From the NCBI RefSeq assembly GCF_963517015.1, contig NZ_CAUQDV010000001.1:998001-1062000 (forward strand): a DNA stretch of 64,000 bases, in the 5' to 3' direction. The position numbers and the translations under genes are program-made. This DNA is from an uncultured Devosia sp. GTDB lineage: Bacteria; Pseudomonadota; Alphaproteobacteria; Rhizobiales; Devosiaceae. The notes under the pieces were generated by a model. That model was not told the origin of the DNA. It ran no database searches and was given only the letters and a program-made list of their open reading frames with translations. Positions 1 through 6,850 of this stretch are shown one piece after another; positions within the stretch are counted from its first letter, which is position 1, and every line of letters begins with the position of its first letter.

Positions 1-434
1 ACAAGGTGATGGCGGTCAATGTCACGGGCGTCATGCTGATGACCAGGGCCGTGTTGCCTGCCATGCTCAAGGCCGGCAATGGCGCCATCGTCAATGTAAC
101 CTCCGAGGCGGGATTGCGGGGCTCGATGGCCGGCGCAGCCTATACGGCTTCAAAGCATGCGGTGAACGGGCTGACGCTCAACGGGGCATTCTTTTATGGC
201 AAGAAAGGCATCAGGGTGAATGCCGTGGCGCCTGGTGGTGTGGCGACCAGTATCGAGGTCAAGCCCAATACGCCCTATTATGCAGAGCTGCTCAGCCCGT
301 TGACACAGGCAATGGCGCCGATCATGGCGCAGCCCCAGCAACTGGCCGAATGCGTGGTCTGGCTGGCGAGCGACGGGGCATCGAATGTCAATGGCGTGAT
401 CTTGCCATCGGATGGTGGCCTGTCGGCCATCTAG
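1..434 (+). CDS. SDR family oxidoreductase, 3' fragment
   Basis: This is the C-terminal part of a short-chain dehydrogenase/reductase; its start lies before the window. Visible family marks are the NVTS segment, the catalytic YxxxK as YTASK, and the PGGVAT segment after it, which shapes the nicotinamide and substrate site. It ends with the usual C-terminal stretch (ASNVNGVILPSDGG) and a TAG stop. The frame is open to the first bases, so it is truncated by the window and not broken. Substrate cannot be told from this part. It is convergent with the next gene. Confidence 0.9.
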   Translation, partial: KVMAVNVTGVMLMTRAVLPAMLKAGNGAIVNVTSEAGLRGSMAGAAYTASKHAVNGLTLNGAFFYGKKGIRVNAVAPGGVATSIEVKPNTPYYAELLSPLTQAMAPIMAQPQQLAECVVWLASDGASNVNGVILPSDGGLSAI

Positions 435-439
435 GAACA

Positions 440-463
440 CACTGCCCGTTGCGGCGGGCAGTG
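440..463. terminator. Hairpin between convergent genes
   Basis: A perfect 9-bp inverted repeat (CACTGCCCG / CGGGCAGTG, 6-nt loop) lies six bases after the SDR stop and before the convergent small gene. No T-run follows on either strand, so it may be a weak or factor-assisted terminator or only a structured 3' end. Confidence 0.4.
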
Positions 464-500
464 GCGGCCAGGCGGATTGCCGGTTCGGGCCGGCGATCCG

Positions 501-809
501 TCATGCCGATTTATCGACGACCTGGCCCGTGTCGGTCGAGGCCTGCAAGGTCTGCATCATGCGGCGCTTGATCTCGTCTTCCATCGCCTGACGGGCTTCA
601 GGCTCCATCTGCGACAGGCCTTTCTCGTCCACGCCAAGGTCTTCCATGATCTTGTCGCGCATGCGTTCGGCCGGCGACTTGCGGGCAATCTCGAGGAATT
701 CGTCGGTCGTGCTTTTGGTTTGAAGTGTGAAGTGTTCCGGCAGAGCCTTGACCTGGCCGGACAACGGGCGCGGAAAGGACCGCAGGCTTTCTGAAATCGA
801 CATGGACAT
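501..809 (-). CDS. Hypothetical protein, 102 aa
   Basis: I do not recognise this protein. It is soluble, with no signal peptide or membrane segment, and its C-terminal half is charged and helical (around ERMRDKIMEDLGVDE and EARQAMEDEIKRRM). The chosen ATG has a GAGG box six bases upstream. The frame stays open 16 codons further, but without a better ribosome site. The ribosome site lies in one arm of a small hairpin (see regulatory entry). It is monocistronic and divergent from the DNA-repair operon. Confidence 0.7.
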   Translation of the reverse strand: MSMSISESLRSFPRPLSGQVKALPEHFTLQTKSTTDEFLEIARKSPAERMRDKIMEDLGVDEKGLSQMEPEARQAMEDEIKRRMMQTLQASTDTGQVVDKSA

Positions 810-815
810 GAAATA

Positions 816-837
816 CCTCGGAAAAGAATACTCCGAG
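816..837 (-). promoter_or_regulatory. Hairpin covering the ribosome site of the 102-aa gene
   Basis: On the minus strand CTCGGA pairs with TCCGAG across a 9-nt loop, and the GAG of the Shine-Dalgarno GAGG sits in the 3' arm. The start codon follows six bases later. This could restrain translation. It is seen in sequence; function is inferred. Confidence 0.35.
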
Positions 838-983
838 ACATTCAAGTTCTGTGCCACCGTGCGATTTGAGTTGAGCCAGATATTTATCGCACTGGTGACA
901 GAAACTGACGCGGTCGATGGGCAGATTATGCCCTGTCAATCTTGCCGGTGAACCAGCGGCGAAAGCCAGGCGTTAGAGGAGTC

Positions 984-1991
984 ATGGCCAGTCCTATCCT
1001 CGACCGTAATCTCCATATCCGCGCCATCGACGCCTATATCGATCCCAATGTGCCGCGCGAGCGAGCCATCATCACGCATGGCCATGCCGATCATGCGCGC
1101 AGCGGACATGGCTCGGTGCTGGCGACGCCGGACACGATCGCCATCATGAAGGTGCGCTATGGCGAGGATTGCGCGGGCAGGTTCGAGCCGCTGGATTTCG
1201 GCGTGCCGCTGCAGGTCGATGATGTGACGATCACGCTTTATCCGGCGGGGCATGTGCTGGGGTCGGCGCAGGTGCTGCTGGAGCACAAAGGCCAGCGCGT
1301 GGTGGTGACGGGCGATTACAAGCGCCTGCCGGACCAGACGAGCCAGCCCTATGAGCTGGTGGAATGCGATCTGCTGGTCACGGAGGCGACGTTTGGGCTG
1401 CCGGTGTTTCAGCATCCGCATCCCAAGCTCGAGATCGCGCGATTGCTGAAATCGGTGGCAGATCAGCCGGAGCGGAGCCATCTCGTCGGGTCCTATGCGC
1501 TGGGCAAGGCACAGCGCGTCATCGGGCTCTTGCGCGATGCCGGCTGGGATGCGCCGATTTACCTGCATGGCGCGATGATCCGGCTGTGCGAGCTCTATCA
1601 GGAATTGGGTGTCGAGCTGGGTGATCTGCGGCCGGCGACGGGTACGGTGAAGGCCGAGATGGCAGGGCAGATCGTGATTGCACCGCCTTCGGCCATTCGC
1701 GATCGCTGGAGCCGGCGGTTTCCCGATCCGGTGGTGTGCCAGGCGTCGGGCTGGATGAGCGTGAAGCAGCGCGCCCGGCAGGCGCTGGTGGAATTGCCGC
1801 TGGTGATTTCGGATCATTGCGACTGGGGCGAGCTGCAGCAGACCATCACCGAGACCAAGGCGAAAACCGTGTGGGTGACGCATGGGCGGGAGGATGCGCT
1901 GGTCTATTGGTGCCGGCAGCAGGGGCTGGAGGCGGAGCCGCTCAATATCCAGGGTTTCGAGGATGACGGCGGCGAGGGAGAGGCGGCATGA
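984..1991 (+). CDS. Ligase-associated DNA exonuclease (metallo-beta-lactamase fold)
   Basis: The 335-aa protein belongs to the metallo-beta-lactamase/beta-CASP nucleases found beside bacterial ATP-dependent DNA ligases. The HxHxDH metal motif is HGHADH at residues 32-37. Later metal-site marks include the GHVLGSA and TGDYK segments and SDHCDW near residue 280. It probably processes DNA ends for the ligase. ATG 984 has AGAGGAG close upstream; an in-frame start 42 bases earlier adds a tail of little family character. The stop overlaps the ligase ATG by four bases (ATGA), so the two are translationally coupled. Confidence 0.9.
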   Translation: MASPILDRNLHIRAIDAYIDPNVPRERAIITHGHADHARSGHGSVLATPDTIAIMKVRYGEDCAGRFEPLDFGVPLQVDDVTITLYPAGHVLGSAQVLLEHKGQRVVVTGDYKRLPDQTSQPYELVECDLLVTEATFGLPVFQHPHPKLEIARLLKSVADQPERSHLVGSYALGKAQRVIGLLRDAGWDAPIYLHGAMIRLCELYQELGVELGDLRPATGTVKAEMAGQIVIAPPSAIRDRWSRRFPDPVVCQASGWMSVKQRARQALVELPLVISDHCDWGELQQTITETKAKTVWVTHGREDALVYWCRQQGLEAEPLNIQGFEDDGGEGEAA

Positions 1992-3565
1992 AGCGGTTTG
2001 CCCAATTGCTGGAACTGCTGGCCCTCACGCCGTCGCGGACGCGCAAGCTTAATGCGCTGACGCAGTATTTTCGCGAGACGCCGGACCCGGACCGTGGCTT
2101 TGCGCTGGCGGTGCTGACCGGGGCGCTGACGTTTCGCAATGTGAAGCCGGCGCTGCTCAAGGACATCGTGCTGCGCGAGGTCGATCCGACGCTGTTCGCC
2201 ATGAGCTATGACTATGTCGGCGATCTCGGCGAGACCATCGCTCTGATCTGGCCGCATCATGGCGAGCAGGGCGACCTGCCGTCGCTGACGGACCTGATCG
2301 AGCTGTTCAATACGACGAGCAAGTCCGAGTTGCCGAAGTTGATTGCCGGCCTTTTGACGCGGGCGGAAATCAATGAGCGATGGGCGCTGGTGAAGCTGGC
2401 AACCGGGGCGCTGCGCATCGGCGTTTCGGCGCGGCTGGCCAAGACGGCGCTGAGCGACATGAGCGGGGTGGAGCTGCAGGCGATCGAAGAGGTCTGGCAT
2501 GGGCTGAAGGTCCCCTATCTCGATCTTTTCGCCTGGCTGGATGGCAAGGCGGGGCGGCCAGATATCGACCAGACCTCGCGGTTTCATCCGCTGATGCTGA
2601 GCAATCCGATCGACGAGGAAAAGGATCTGGGCAAGCTCGCGCCGGCGGATTTTTCCGCAGAGTGGAAATGGGACGGCATTCGCGTGCAGCTGGTGTTGGG
2701 TGGGGACACGGTTTCGCTGTTCTCGCGCACGGGCGACGATATCGCCAATTCATTCCCCGACATCGTGGAGAATGTCTCAGGTCGCGCGGTGCTGGATGGT
2801 GAATTGCTGGTGGGCAAGGATTTCGAACCGGGCTCGTTCAACGATCTGCAGCAGCGGCTGAACAAGAAGGTCGCATCGGCAAAGCATCTCAAGGAGAGCC
2901 CGGCCTTCATCCGCGTCTATGACATGCTGTTTGATGGGCGCGAGGATGTGCGGACGCTGAGCTGGACGGAGAGGCGGGCGCGGCTGGAGGCGTGGTTTAC
3001 CGCTAATCCGCAGAGCCGGCTGGATATTTCGGAGATCCTGCCGTTCGGGGATTGGGATGATCTGGCCCAGCAGCGGCGACAGGGCGCCGATGAACATGGC
3101 CACGAGGGGGTGATGATCAAGCTTCGATCATCGCCTTATGTGCCGGGGCGGCCAAAGGGATATTGGTTCAAATGGAAGCGCGATCCCAATGTGGTGGATG
3201 CGGTGCTGATGTATGCGCAGCGCGGGCATGGCAAGCGCAGCTCTTTCTATTCGGACTATACGTTCGGGGTGTGGAAGGGCAATGAGATCGTACCGATCGG
3301 CAAGGCCTATTTCGGGTTTACCGACGAGGAGCTGAAGCTGCTCGACAAATGGATCCGCGCCAATACGCTGCAGGCTTTCGGGCCGGTGCGCGAGGTGCGC
3401 AAGGAGTTGGTGTTCGAGGTGGCTTTCGATAGCGCGCAGGAGAGCAGCCGGCACAAGTCAGGCGTGGCGCTTCGGTTTCCGCGCATCAGCCGGATACGGT
3501 GGGACAAGCCGGCCGCGGAAGCGGCGACATTGGAAGACATGGCCGTATTTGTTGCAGCCAGCTAG
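1988..3565 (+). CDS. ATP-dependent DNA ligase (cisplatin-damage-response type)
   Basis: This 525-aa protein seals nicks using ATP, as in the bacterial ligases that pair with an exonuclease and often with an Lhr-type helicase. An N-terminal DNA-binding domain covers about residues 1-170. The adenylation domain has the KxDG motif as KWDGIR, with the AMP-accepting lysine at K227, followed by ELLVGKDFEPGSFNDLQ and VMIKLRSSPY motifs. A C-terminal OB-fold follows (FKWKRDPNVVDAVLM onward). It overlaps the exonuclease by four bases. Neither the helicase nor the PdeM phosphodiesterase often found with this family is adjacent. Confidence 0.93.
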   Translation: MKRFAQLLELLALTPSRTRKLNALTQYFRETPDPDRGFALAVLTGALTFRNVKPALLKDIVLREVDPTLFAMSYDYVGDLGETIALIWPHHGEQGDLPSLTDLIELFNTTSKSELPKLIAGLLTRAEINERWALVKLATGALRIGVSARLAKTALSDMSGVELQAIEEVWHGLKVPYLDLFAWLDGKAGRPDIDQTSRFHPLMLSNPIDEEKDLGKLAPADFSAEWKWDGIRVQLVLGGDTVSLFSRTGDDIANSFPDIVENVSGRAVLDGELLVGKDFEPGSFNDLQQRLNKKVASAKHLKESPAFIRVYDMLFDGREDVRTLSWTERRARLEAWFTANPQSRLDISEILPFGDWDDLAQQRRQGADEHGHEGVMIKLRSSPYVPGRPKGYWFKWKRDPNVVDAVLMYAQRGHGKRSSFYSDYTFGVWKGNEIVPIGKAYFGFTDEELKLLDKWIRANTLQAFGPVREVRKELVFEVAFDSAQESSRHKSGVALRFPRISRIRWDKPAAEAATLEDMAVFVAAS

Positions 3566-3574
3566 GAGGGGACA

Positions 3575-3853
3575 ATGTCATCGCGAAGCAATCACGAGCG
3601 TCTGGTGACTTTGACGCGGCAGATGGAGGAGGCTGCGGCAGCGATGGATTTCGAGAAGGCCACGGCGCTGCGCAACGAGATTGCGCGGCTCAAGGGCGAG
3701 GGGGCGGTGCAGGCGGGGGATGCCGATACGGTGACCGTCAGTCAGCCGCCACCGGGGGCGATGGGGCTCGGGACGCAGGTGCCGGTGCGGCAGCCGCCGA
3801 AGGGGTGGGTGAAGCCGAAGAAGCCGGATTTCATGACGAAGGGGCGGAGGTAG
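3575..3853 (+). CDS. UvrB/UvrC (UVR) motif protein, 92 aa
   Basis: Residues about 9-40 form a UVR helical hairpin (LTRQMEEAAAAMDFEKATALRNE), the interaction motif that links UvrB and UvrC. The rest is Pro- and Lys-rich and probably disordered, ending in KPKKPDFMTKGRR. It starts nine bases after the ligase stop with a GAGGGG ribosome site and looks like the third gene of the repair operon. Function is inferred: a small adaptor for DNA repair. It abuts the convergent toxin gene with no spacing. Confidence 0.8.
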   Translation: MSSRSNHERLVTLTRQMEEAAAAMDFEKATALRNEIARLKGEGAVQAGDADTVTVSQPPPGAMGLGTQVPVRQPPKGWVKPKKPDFMTKGRR

Positions 3854-4117
3854 TTAGCGACTGTCGTAGTGAAATCGGCATTGATTGATCCAGAGCACGT
3901 CACCGTCAATGCGATAGACAAAGCGGTGCTCTTTATCGATGCGACGTGACCACCAGCCTTTGCGATCGCCCTTTAACGGTTCAGGCTTGCCCAGGCCAGA
4001 GAAGGGACTGCGGCGGCAGTCTTTGATCAGGGTGTTCACCTTGGCAAACATGTCCGGGTCGCCTGACTGCCAGAACTGGTAGTCGTCCCAGCCTGTTTCC
4101 GTAAAGAGCAGTTTCAT
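3854..4117 (-). CDS. yoeB: Toxin YoeB, Txe/YoeB family mRNA interferase
   Basis: At 87 aa this is full length for YoeB, a ribosome-dependent mRNA endonuclease of the RelE fold. The residues known to matter in E. coli YoeB are in place: E46, R65, H83 and Y84 (C-terminal FHY). The start overlaps the antitoxin stop by four bases, so the toxin is made only after the antitoxin. There is no sign of decay. Confidence 0.92.
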   Translation of the reverse strand: MKLLFTETGWDDYQFWQSGDPDMFAKVNTLIKDCRRSPFSGLGKPEPLKGDRKGWWSRRIDKEHRFVYRIDGDVLWINQCRFHYDSR

Positions 4118-4368
4118 TCTGGCCAGTCGACTTCAATGCCGCGCCTGGCTTCGAAGTCTGCTTCGCCACGCGCCAGGCGTTCGACGTTTGCCTGCGTGCT
4201 CGAAAGGTGGAGGGTTTCCTTCCAAGACTCGAATTCTGCGAGTGATACGACAACCACCGGCTCCTTGCCGCCGGTACGAGTCACAATCAATGGCTCCATA
4301 TCTGAAACGACCGCGTCCATGTCGGCGGCAAGATTTCTGCGAAAGTCGGATGCAGATTTGGTGCGCAT
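4114..4368 (-). CDS. yefM: Antitoxin YefM, Phd/YefM family
   Basis: This 84-aa protein has the N-terminal Phd/YefM DNA-binding fold (SASDFRRNLAADMDAV, then PLIVTR and VVVVSLAEFES). Its acidic C-terminal tail (ARRGIEVDWPE) should wrap YoeB. It has a strong AAGGAG ribosome site seven bases before ATG. It is the first gene of the toxin-antitoxin operon and is expected to repress its own promoter, which carries a TGTACA-type palindrome. Confidence 0.92.
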   Translation of the reverse strand: MRTKSASDFRRNLAADMDAVVSDMEPLIVTRTGGKEPVVVVSLAEFESWKETLHLSSTQANVERLARGEADFEARRGIEVDWPE

Positions 4369-4388
4369 GAGAAATCTCCTTGCGAATT

Positions 4389-4417
4389 TGTGTACAATAT
4401 TTTGTACTTAAATTCAA
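4389..4417 (-). promoter_or_regulatory. yefM-yoeB promoter and autoregulatory palindrome
   Basis: On the minus strand a -35 box TTGAAT and -10 box TACACA are 17 bp apart. A perfect palindrome GTACAA-TATT-TTGTAC (4392-4407), containing the TGTACA core known from YefM-YoeB operators, fills the spacer and touches the -10. This fits repression by the toxin-antitoxin complex. Palindrome and spacing are seen; binding is inferred from the E. coli family. Confidence 0.7.
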
Positions 4418-4423
4418 GACTAC

Positions 4424-4816
4424 TCAGCCGGCCTTTTCCAGCCGTTCGTCGGCGAGCTTCTTGATTTCGCGGAGTTCGGCAATGGTTGTTTGCAGGTCCA
4501 GCAGCTGGGCTTCCAGCGAGGCCAGGCGTTCGTCGACTTTGGCGGTGAGGAGGTGGACCTGCTGGCCGCGGTCGGCGTCGTAGAGGCTGAGGTAGTCTGA
4601 GATGTCGCGCAGCGAGAAGCCGAGGCGCTTGCCGCGGAGGATGAGGATGAGGCGCGCCCTGTCTCTCCGGCGGAAGACGCGGGTGGCGCCGACGCGCTCG
4701 GGGGCGAGCAGACCCTTGGCTTCGTAGAAGCGGATGGCGCGGGTGGAAATGCCGAACTCCTTGGAGAGTTCGGCGATCGCGAAAAGGTCGCGAGTGTCCT
4801 GGACGGTGCGGTTCAC
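4424..4816 (-). CDS. MerR family transcriptional regulator
   Basis: The 130-aa protein starts with a MerR winged-helix domain (FAIAELSKEFGISTRAIRFY) and has the long dimerisation helix at residues about 75-128. There are no metal-binding cysteines, so it is of the organic-effector type. It starts at GTG and overlaps the fadD stop by four bases. Given its operon with fadD and the paired operators upstream, it probably controls the whole fatty-acid degradation locus, like the LiuR-type MerR regulators known in Proteobacteria. That role is inference. Confidence 0.85.
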   Translation of the reverse strand: MNRTVQDTRDLFAIAELSKEFGISTRAIRFYEAKGLLAPERVGATRVFRRRDRARLILILRGKRLGFSLRDISDYLSLYDADRGQQVHLLTAKVDERLASLEAQLLDLQTTIAELREIKKLADERLEKAG

Positions 4817-6522
4817 TTTTTGGCTCGCGTTTGCGCGTATTCCTCGCGCAGTTCCTTTTTGGACAGCTTGCCGATCAGGGTCTTGGGCAGGGCGTCCTTG
4901 AAGATGATTTCCTTGGGCATTTCGATCTTGTTGAGGCGCTCGGTGAGGAATTTCTTGAGCGCGTCCTCTGTCACAGATTGGCCTTCGCGCAGCTTGACGA
5001 AGGCGACTGGGGCTTCGCCGCGATAGTCGTCGGGGACGCCGATGACATTGGTTTCCTCGACAGCTTCGTGAGTCATCAGTGCTTCCTCGATGGTGCGCGG
5101 ATAGACGTTGAAGCCGGAGCAGATGATGAGATCCTTGATGCGATCGACAAGGAAGACATAGCCGTCCTCGTCCATGTGGCCGACGTCGCCGGTGCGCAGC
5201 CAGCCCTGCATGAAGGCGGCATCCGTCGCTTCCTCGTCGTCGTAATAGGCGGGCATGACCTGCGGACCGCGAACCTGGAGTTCGCCATCTTCGCCAATGC
5301 CCACGGGTTCGCCGCTGTCGACGCCGACAAAGCGGATATCGGTGCCGGGGAGGGGGAGGCCGATGGACATGGGTTTGCTGGGTTTGCGCAGGGCCGCACA
5401 GCAGACGACGGGGGAGGCTTCAGTGAGGCCATAGCCTTCAGCCAGCAGCGCCTTGGACTTCTTGCCGAAGGCGTGGCGCACTTCGTCGGGGAGGGCGGCA
5501 CCACCGGAAATGCAGACTTCAAGGCTCGATAGCTGGTCCTCGGTTACTGTCTCCGAGCGGGCAATGGCATTGAGCAGGGTGGGCACGGCGGGCAGGACAT
5601 TGGCGCGGGTGCGGGTCAGCAAAGACAGCAGCGCCTTGAGCTCGAAGCGCGGCAGCATGACGACCTGGGTGCCATTGGCGAGCGGGGTGTTCATGCAAAC
5701 GGTCATGGCGAAGATGTGGAAGAAGGGCAGAACGGCCACGACCTTGCTCGGCGCGTAGAACAGCCCGTCACCCCATTTGTCGATCTGGCTCATGTTGGCG
5801 GAGATATTGGCATGGGTGAGCAGGGCGCCCTTGGGAATGCCGGTGGTGCCGCCGGTATATTGCTGAACGGCGATATCCTTGTCCGGAGCGATGACCACGG
5901 CGCCAGGCGTATCGCCACGGGCGATCATGGCGTCGAAATGGGTGACGCTTGCGCGGATGGGCGAGGCGTCGAGCTTTGCGAGGTCCTTGCGCTTGACCAC
6001 GGAGAAGAGGATTTTTTTCACCAACGGCAGCGCATTGGGGAAGTGGCAGACGACCAGCGATTTCACATGGCCGGCTTCGACCAGTTTTTCGGCCTTCTCG
6101 TAGATCTGGGCCAGATCGAGCGTGATCATGACATCGGCGCCGGCATTGGCGGCGATGTGGCTGAGTTCGTGGACGGTATAGAGCGGGTTGCAATTGACGA
6201 CGGTGCCGCCGGCGCGCAGCACGCCGTAATAGACGATGGGGTAGAAGGGCGTGTTGGGCAGCATGATCGCGACGCGGCTGCCCTTCTTGATGCCGAACTG
6301 GCTTTGGAGGGCGCCGGCAAAGGCGGTGATCTTTTTGGCAAGCTCGCCGAAGCTTGTGGTGCCGCCGAGGAAATCAAGCGCGGTGGCGGAGGGGGCTTTC
6401 GCGCAGGCGGCAAGGACCTGCTCATGGACCGGGCGGGTCTCGATGGGGGAGTCCCACTTGATGCCGTCGGGATAGCTGGCGATCCAGGGGCGCGAACGGG
6501 CGGCGGGTTCAATCGTCGTCAT
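4813..6522 (-). CDS. fadD: Long-chain fatty-acid--CoA ligase
   Basis: This 569-aa AMP-forming acyl-CoA synthetase activates fatty acids with ATP and CoA for beta-oxidation. It shows the P-loop-like motif QYTGGTTGIPKGALL, the EGYGLTEASPV adenylate motif, and the C-terminal hinge and lysine region (RTGDVGHMDEDGYVFLVDRIKD and IGKLSKKELR). The start at 6522 has a GAGGAGG ribosome site five bases upstream; the open frame runs 18 codons further without one. It is co-transcribed with the merR gene. Confidence 0.92.
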   Translation of the reverse strand: MTTIEPAARSRPWIASYPDGIKWDSPIETRPVHEQVLAACAKAPSATALDFLGGTTSFGELAKKITAFAGALQSQFGIKKGSRVAIMLPNTPFYPIVYYGVLRAGGTVVNCNPLYTVHELSHIAANAGADVMITLDLAQIYEKAEKLVEAGHVKSLVVCHFPNALPLVKKILFSVVKRKDLAKLDASPIRASVTHFDAMIARGDTPGAVVIAPDKDIAVQQYTGGTTGIPKGALLTHANISANMSQIDKWGDGLFYAPSKVVAVLPFFHIFAMTVCMNTPLANGTQVVMLPRFELKALLSLLTRTRANVLPAVPTLLNAIARSETVTEDQLSSLEVCISGGAALPDEVRHAFGKKSKALLAEGYGLTEASPVVCCAALRKPSKPMSIGLPLPGTDIRFVGVDSGEPVGIGEDGELQVRGPQVMPAYYDDEEATDAAFMQGWLRTGDVGHMDEDGYVFLVDRIKDLIICSGFNVYPRTIEEALMTHEAVEETNVIGVPDDYRGEAPVAFVKLREGQSVTEDALKKFLTERLNKIEMPKEIIFKDALPKTLIGKLSKKELREEYAQTRAKK

Positions 6523-6579
6523 GGGGTCCTCCTCGGGTGCCGACCATTGCGGCTGCGGGCTTAGTGCCTCTGCCAACCG

Positions 6580-6608
6580 AATATTCCACGGCTTTACGTT
6601 AGCGTCAA
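6580..6608 (-). promoter_or_regulatory. fadD-merR promoter with 16-bp operator
   Basis: The 16-bp near-palindrome TTTACGTTAGCGTCAA (6593-6608) reads on the minus strand with TTGACG as a -35 box, followed 17 bp later by AATATT as -10. It matches the operator in front of fadE except at two central positions. A MerR-family dimer, probably the one encoded in the same operon, could block this promoter. Confidence 0.6.
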
Positions 6609-6682
6609 ACCGCTGCCCGAACCTTTGAACGAGTCACGCGTTCCGCCTCGGTAAGACAGTCAGCGCTTTGCACGAGACACGA

Positions 6683-6690
6683 CGTTAACG
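6683..6690. promoter_or_regulatory. Short palindrome CGTTAACG between the two fad operators
   Basis: CGTTAACG is a perfect 8-bp palindrome flanked by further ACG/CGT half-sites just upstream of the fadE operator. It may be an auxiliary half-site cluster for the same regulator. The rest of the 328-bp gap between fadD and fadE shows no coding sequence. Confidence 0.3.
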
Positions 6691-6698
6691 ACGTTTGG

Positions 6699-6726
6699 TT
6701 GACGTAAACGTAAAGCTTGCTAGACT
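6699..6726 (+). promoter_or_regulatory. fadE operon promoter with 16-bp operator
   Basis: TTGACG (-35) and TAGACT (-10) are separated by 16 bp. The operator TTGACGTAAACGTAAA (6699-6714) covers the -35 and half the spacer. It is the inverted counterpart of the site at the fadD promoter. A leader of about 120 bases follows before the TTG start of the acyl-CoA dehydrogenase gene. Confidence 0.6.
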
Positions 6727-6850
6727 GTCATCCGCAACAGGCCTGACCGTGTCATCATTGGTGCGGGCAAGACAGCCAAAGCTGCATGGCCTGATGTGAA
6801 AGAGGAAACATTGCCCGGCGCATGGCGGCGCGGGCAGAGGGAGGCGCGCC

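Noticed and set aside
6683..6690. Third full fad operator
   Set aside because: Only a short CGTTAACG core is present; it does not match the 16-bp pattern of the other two sites.
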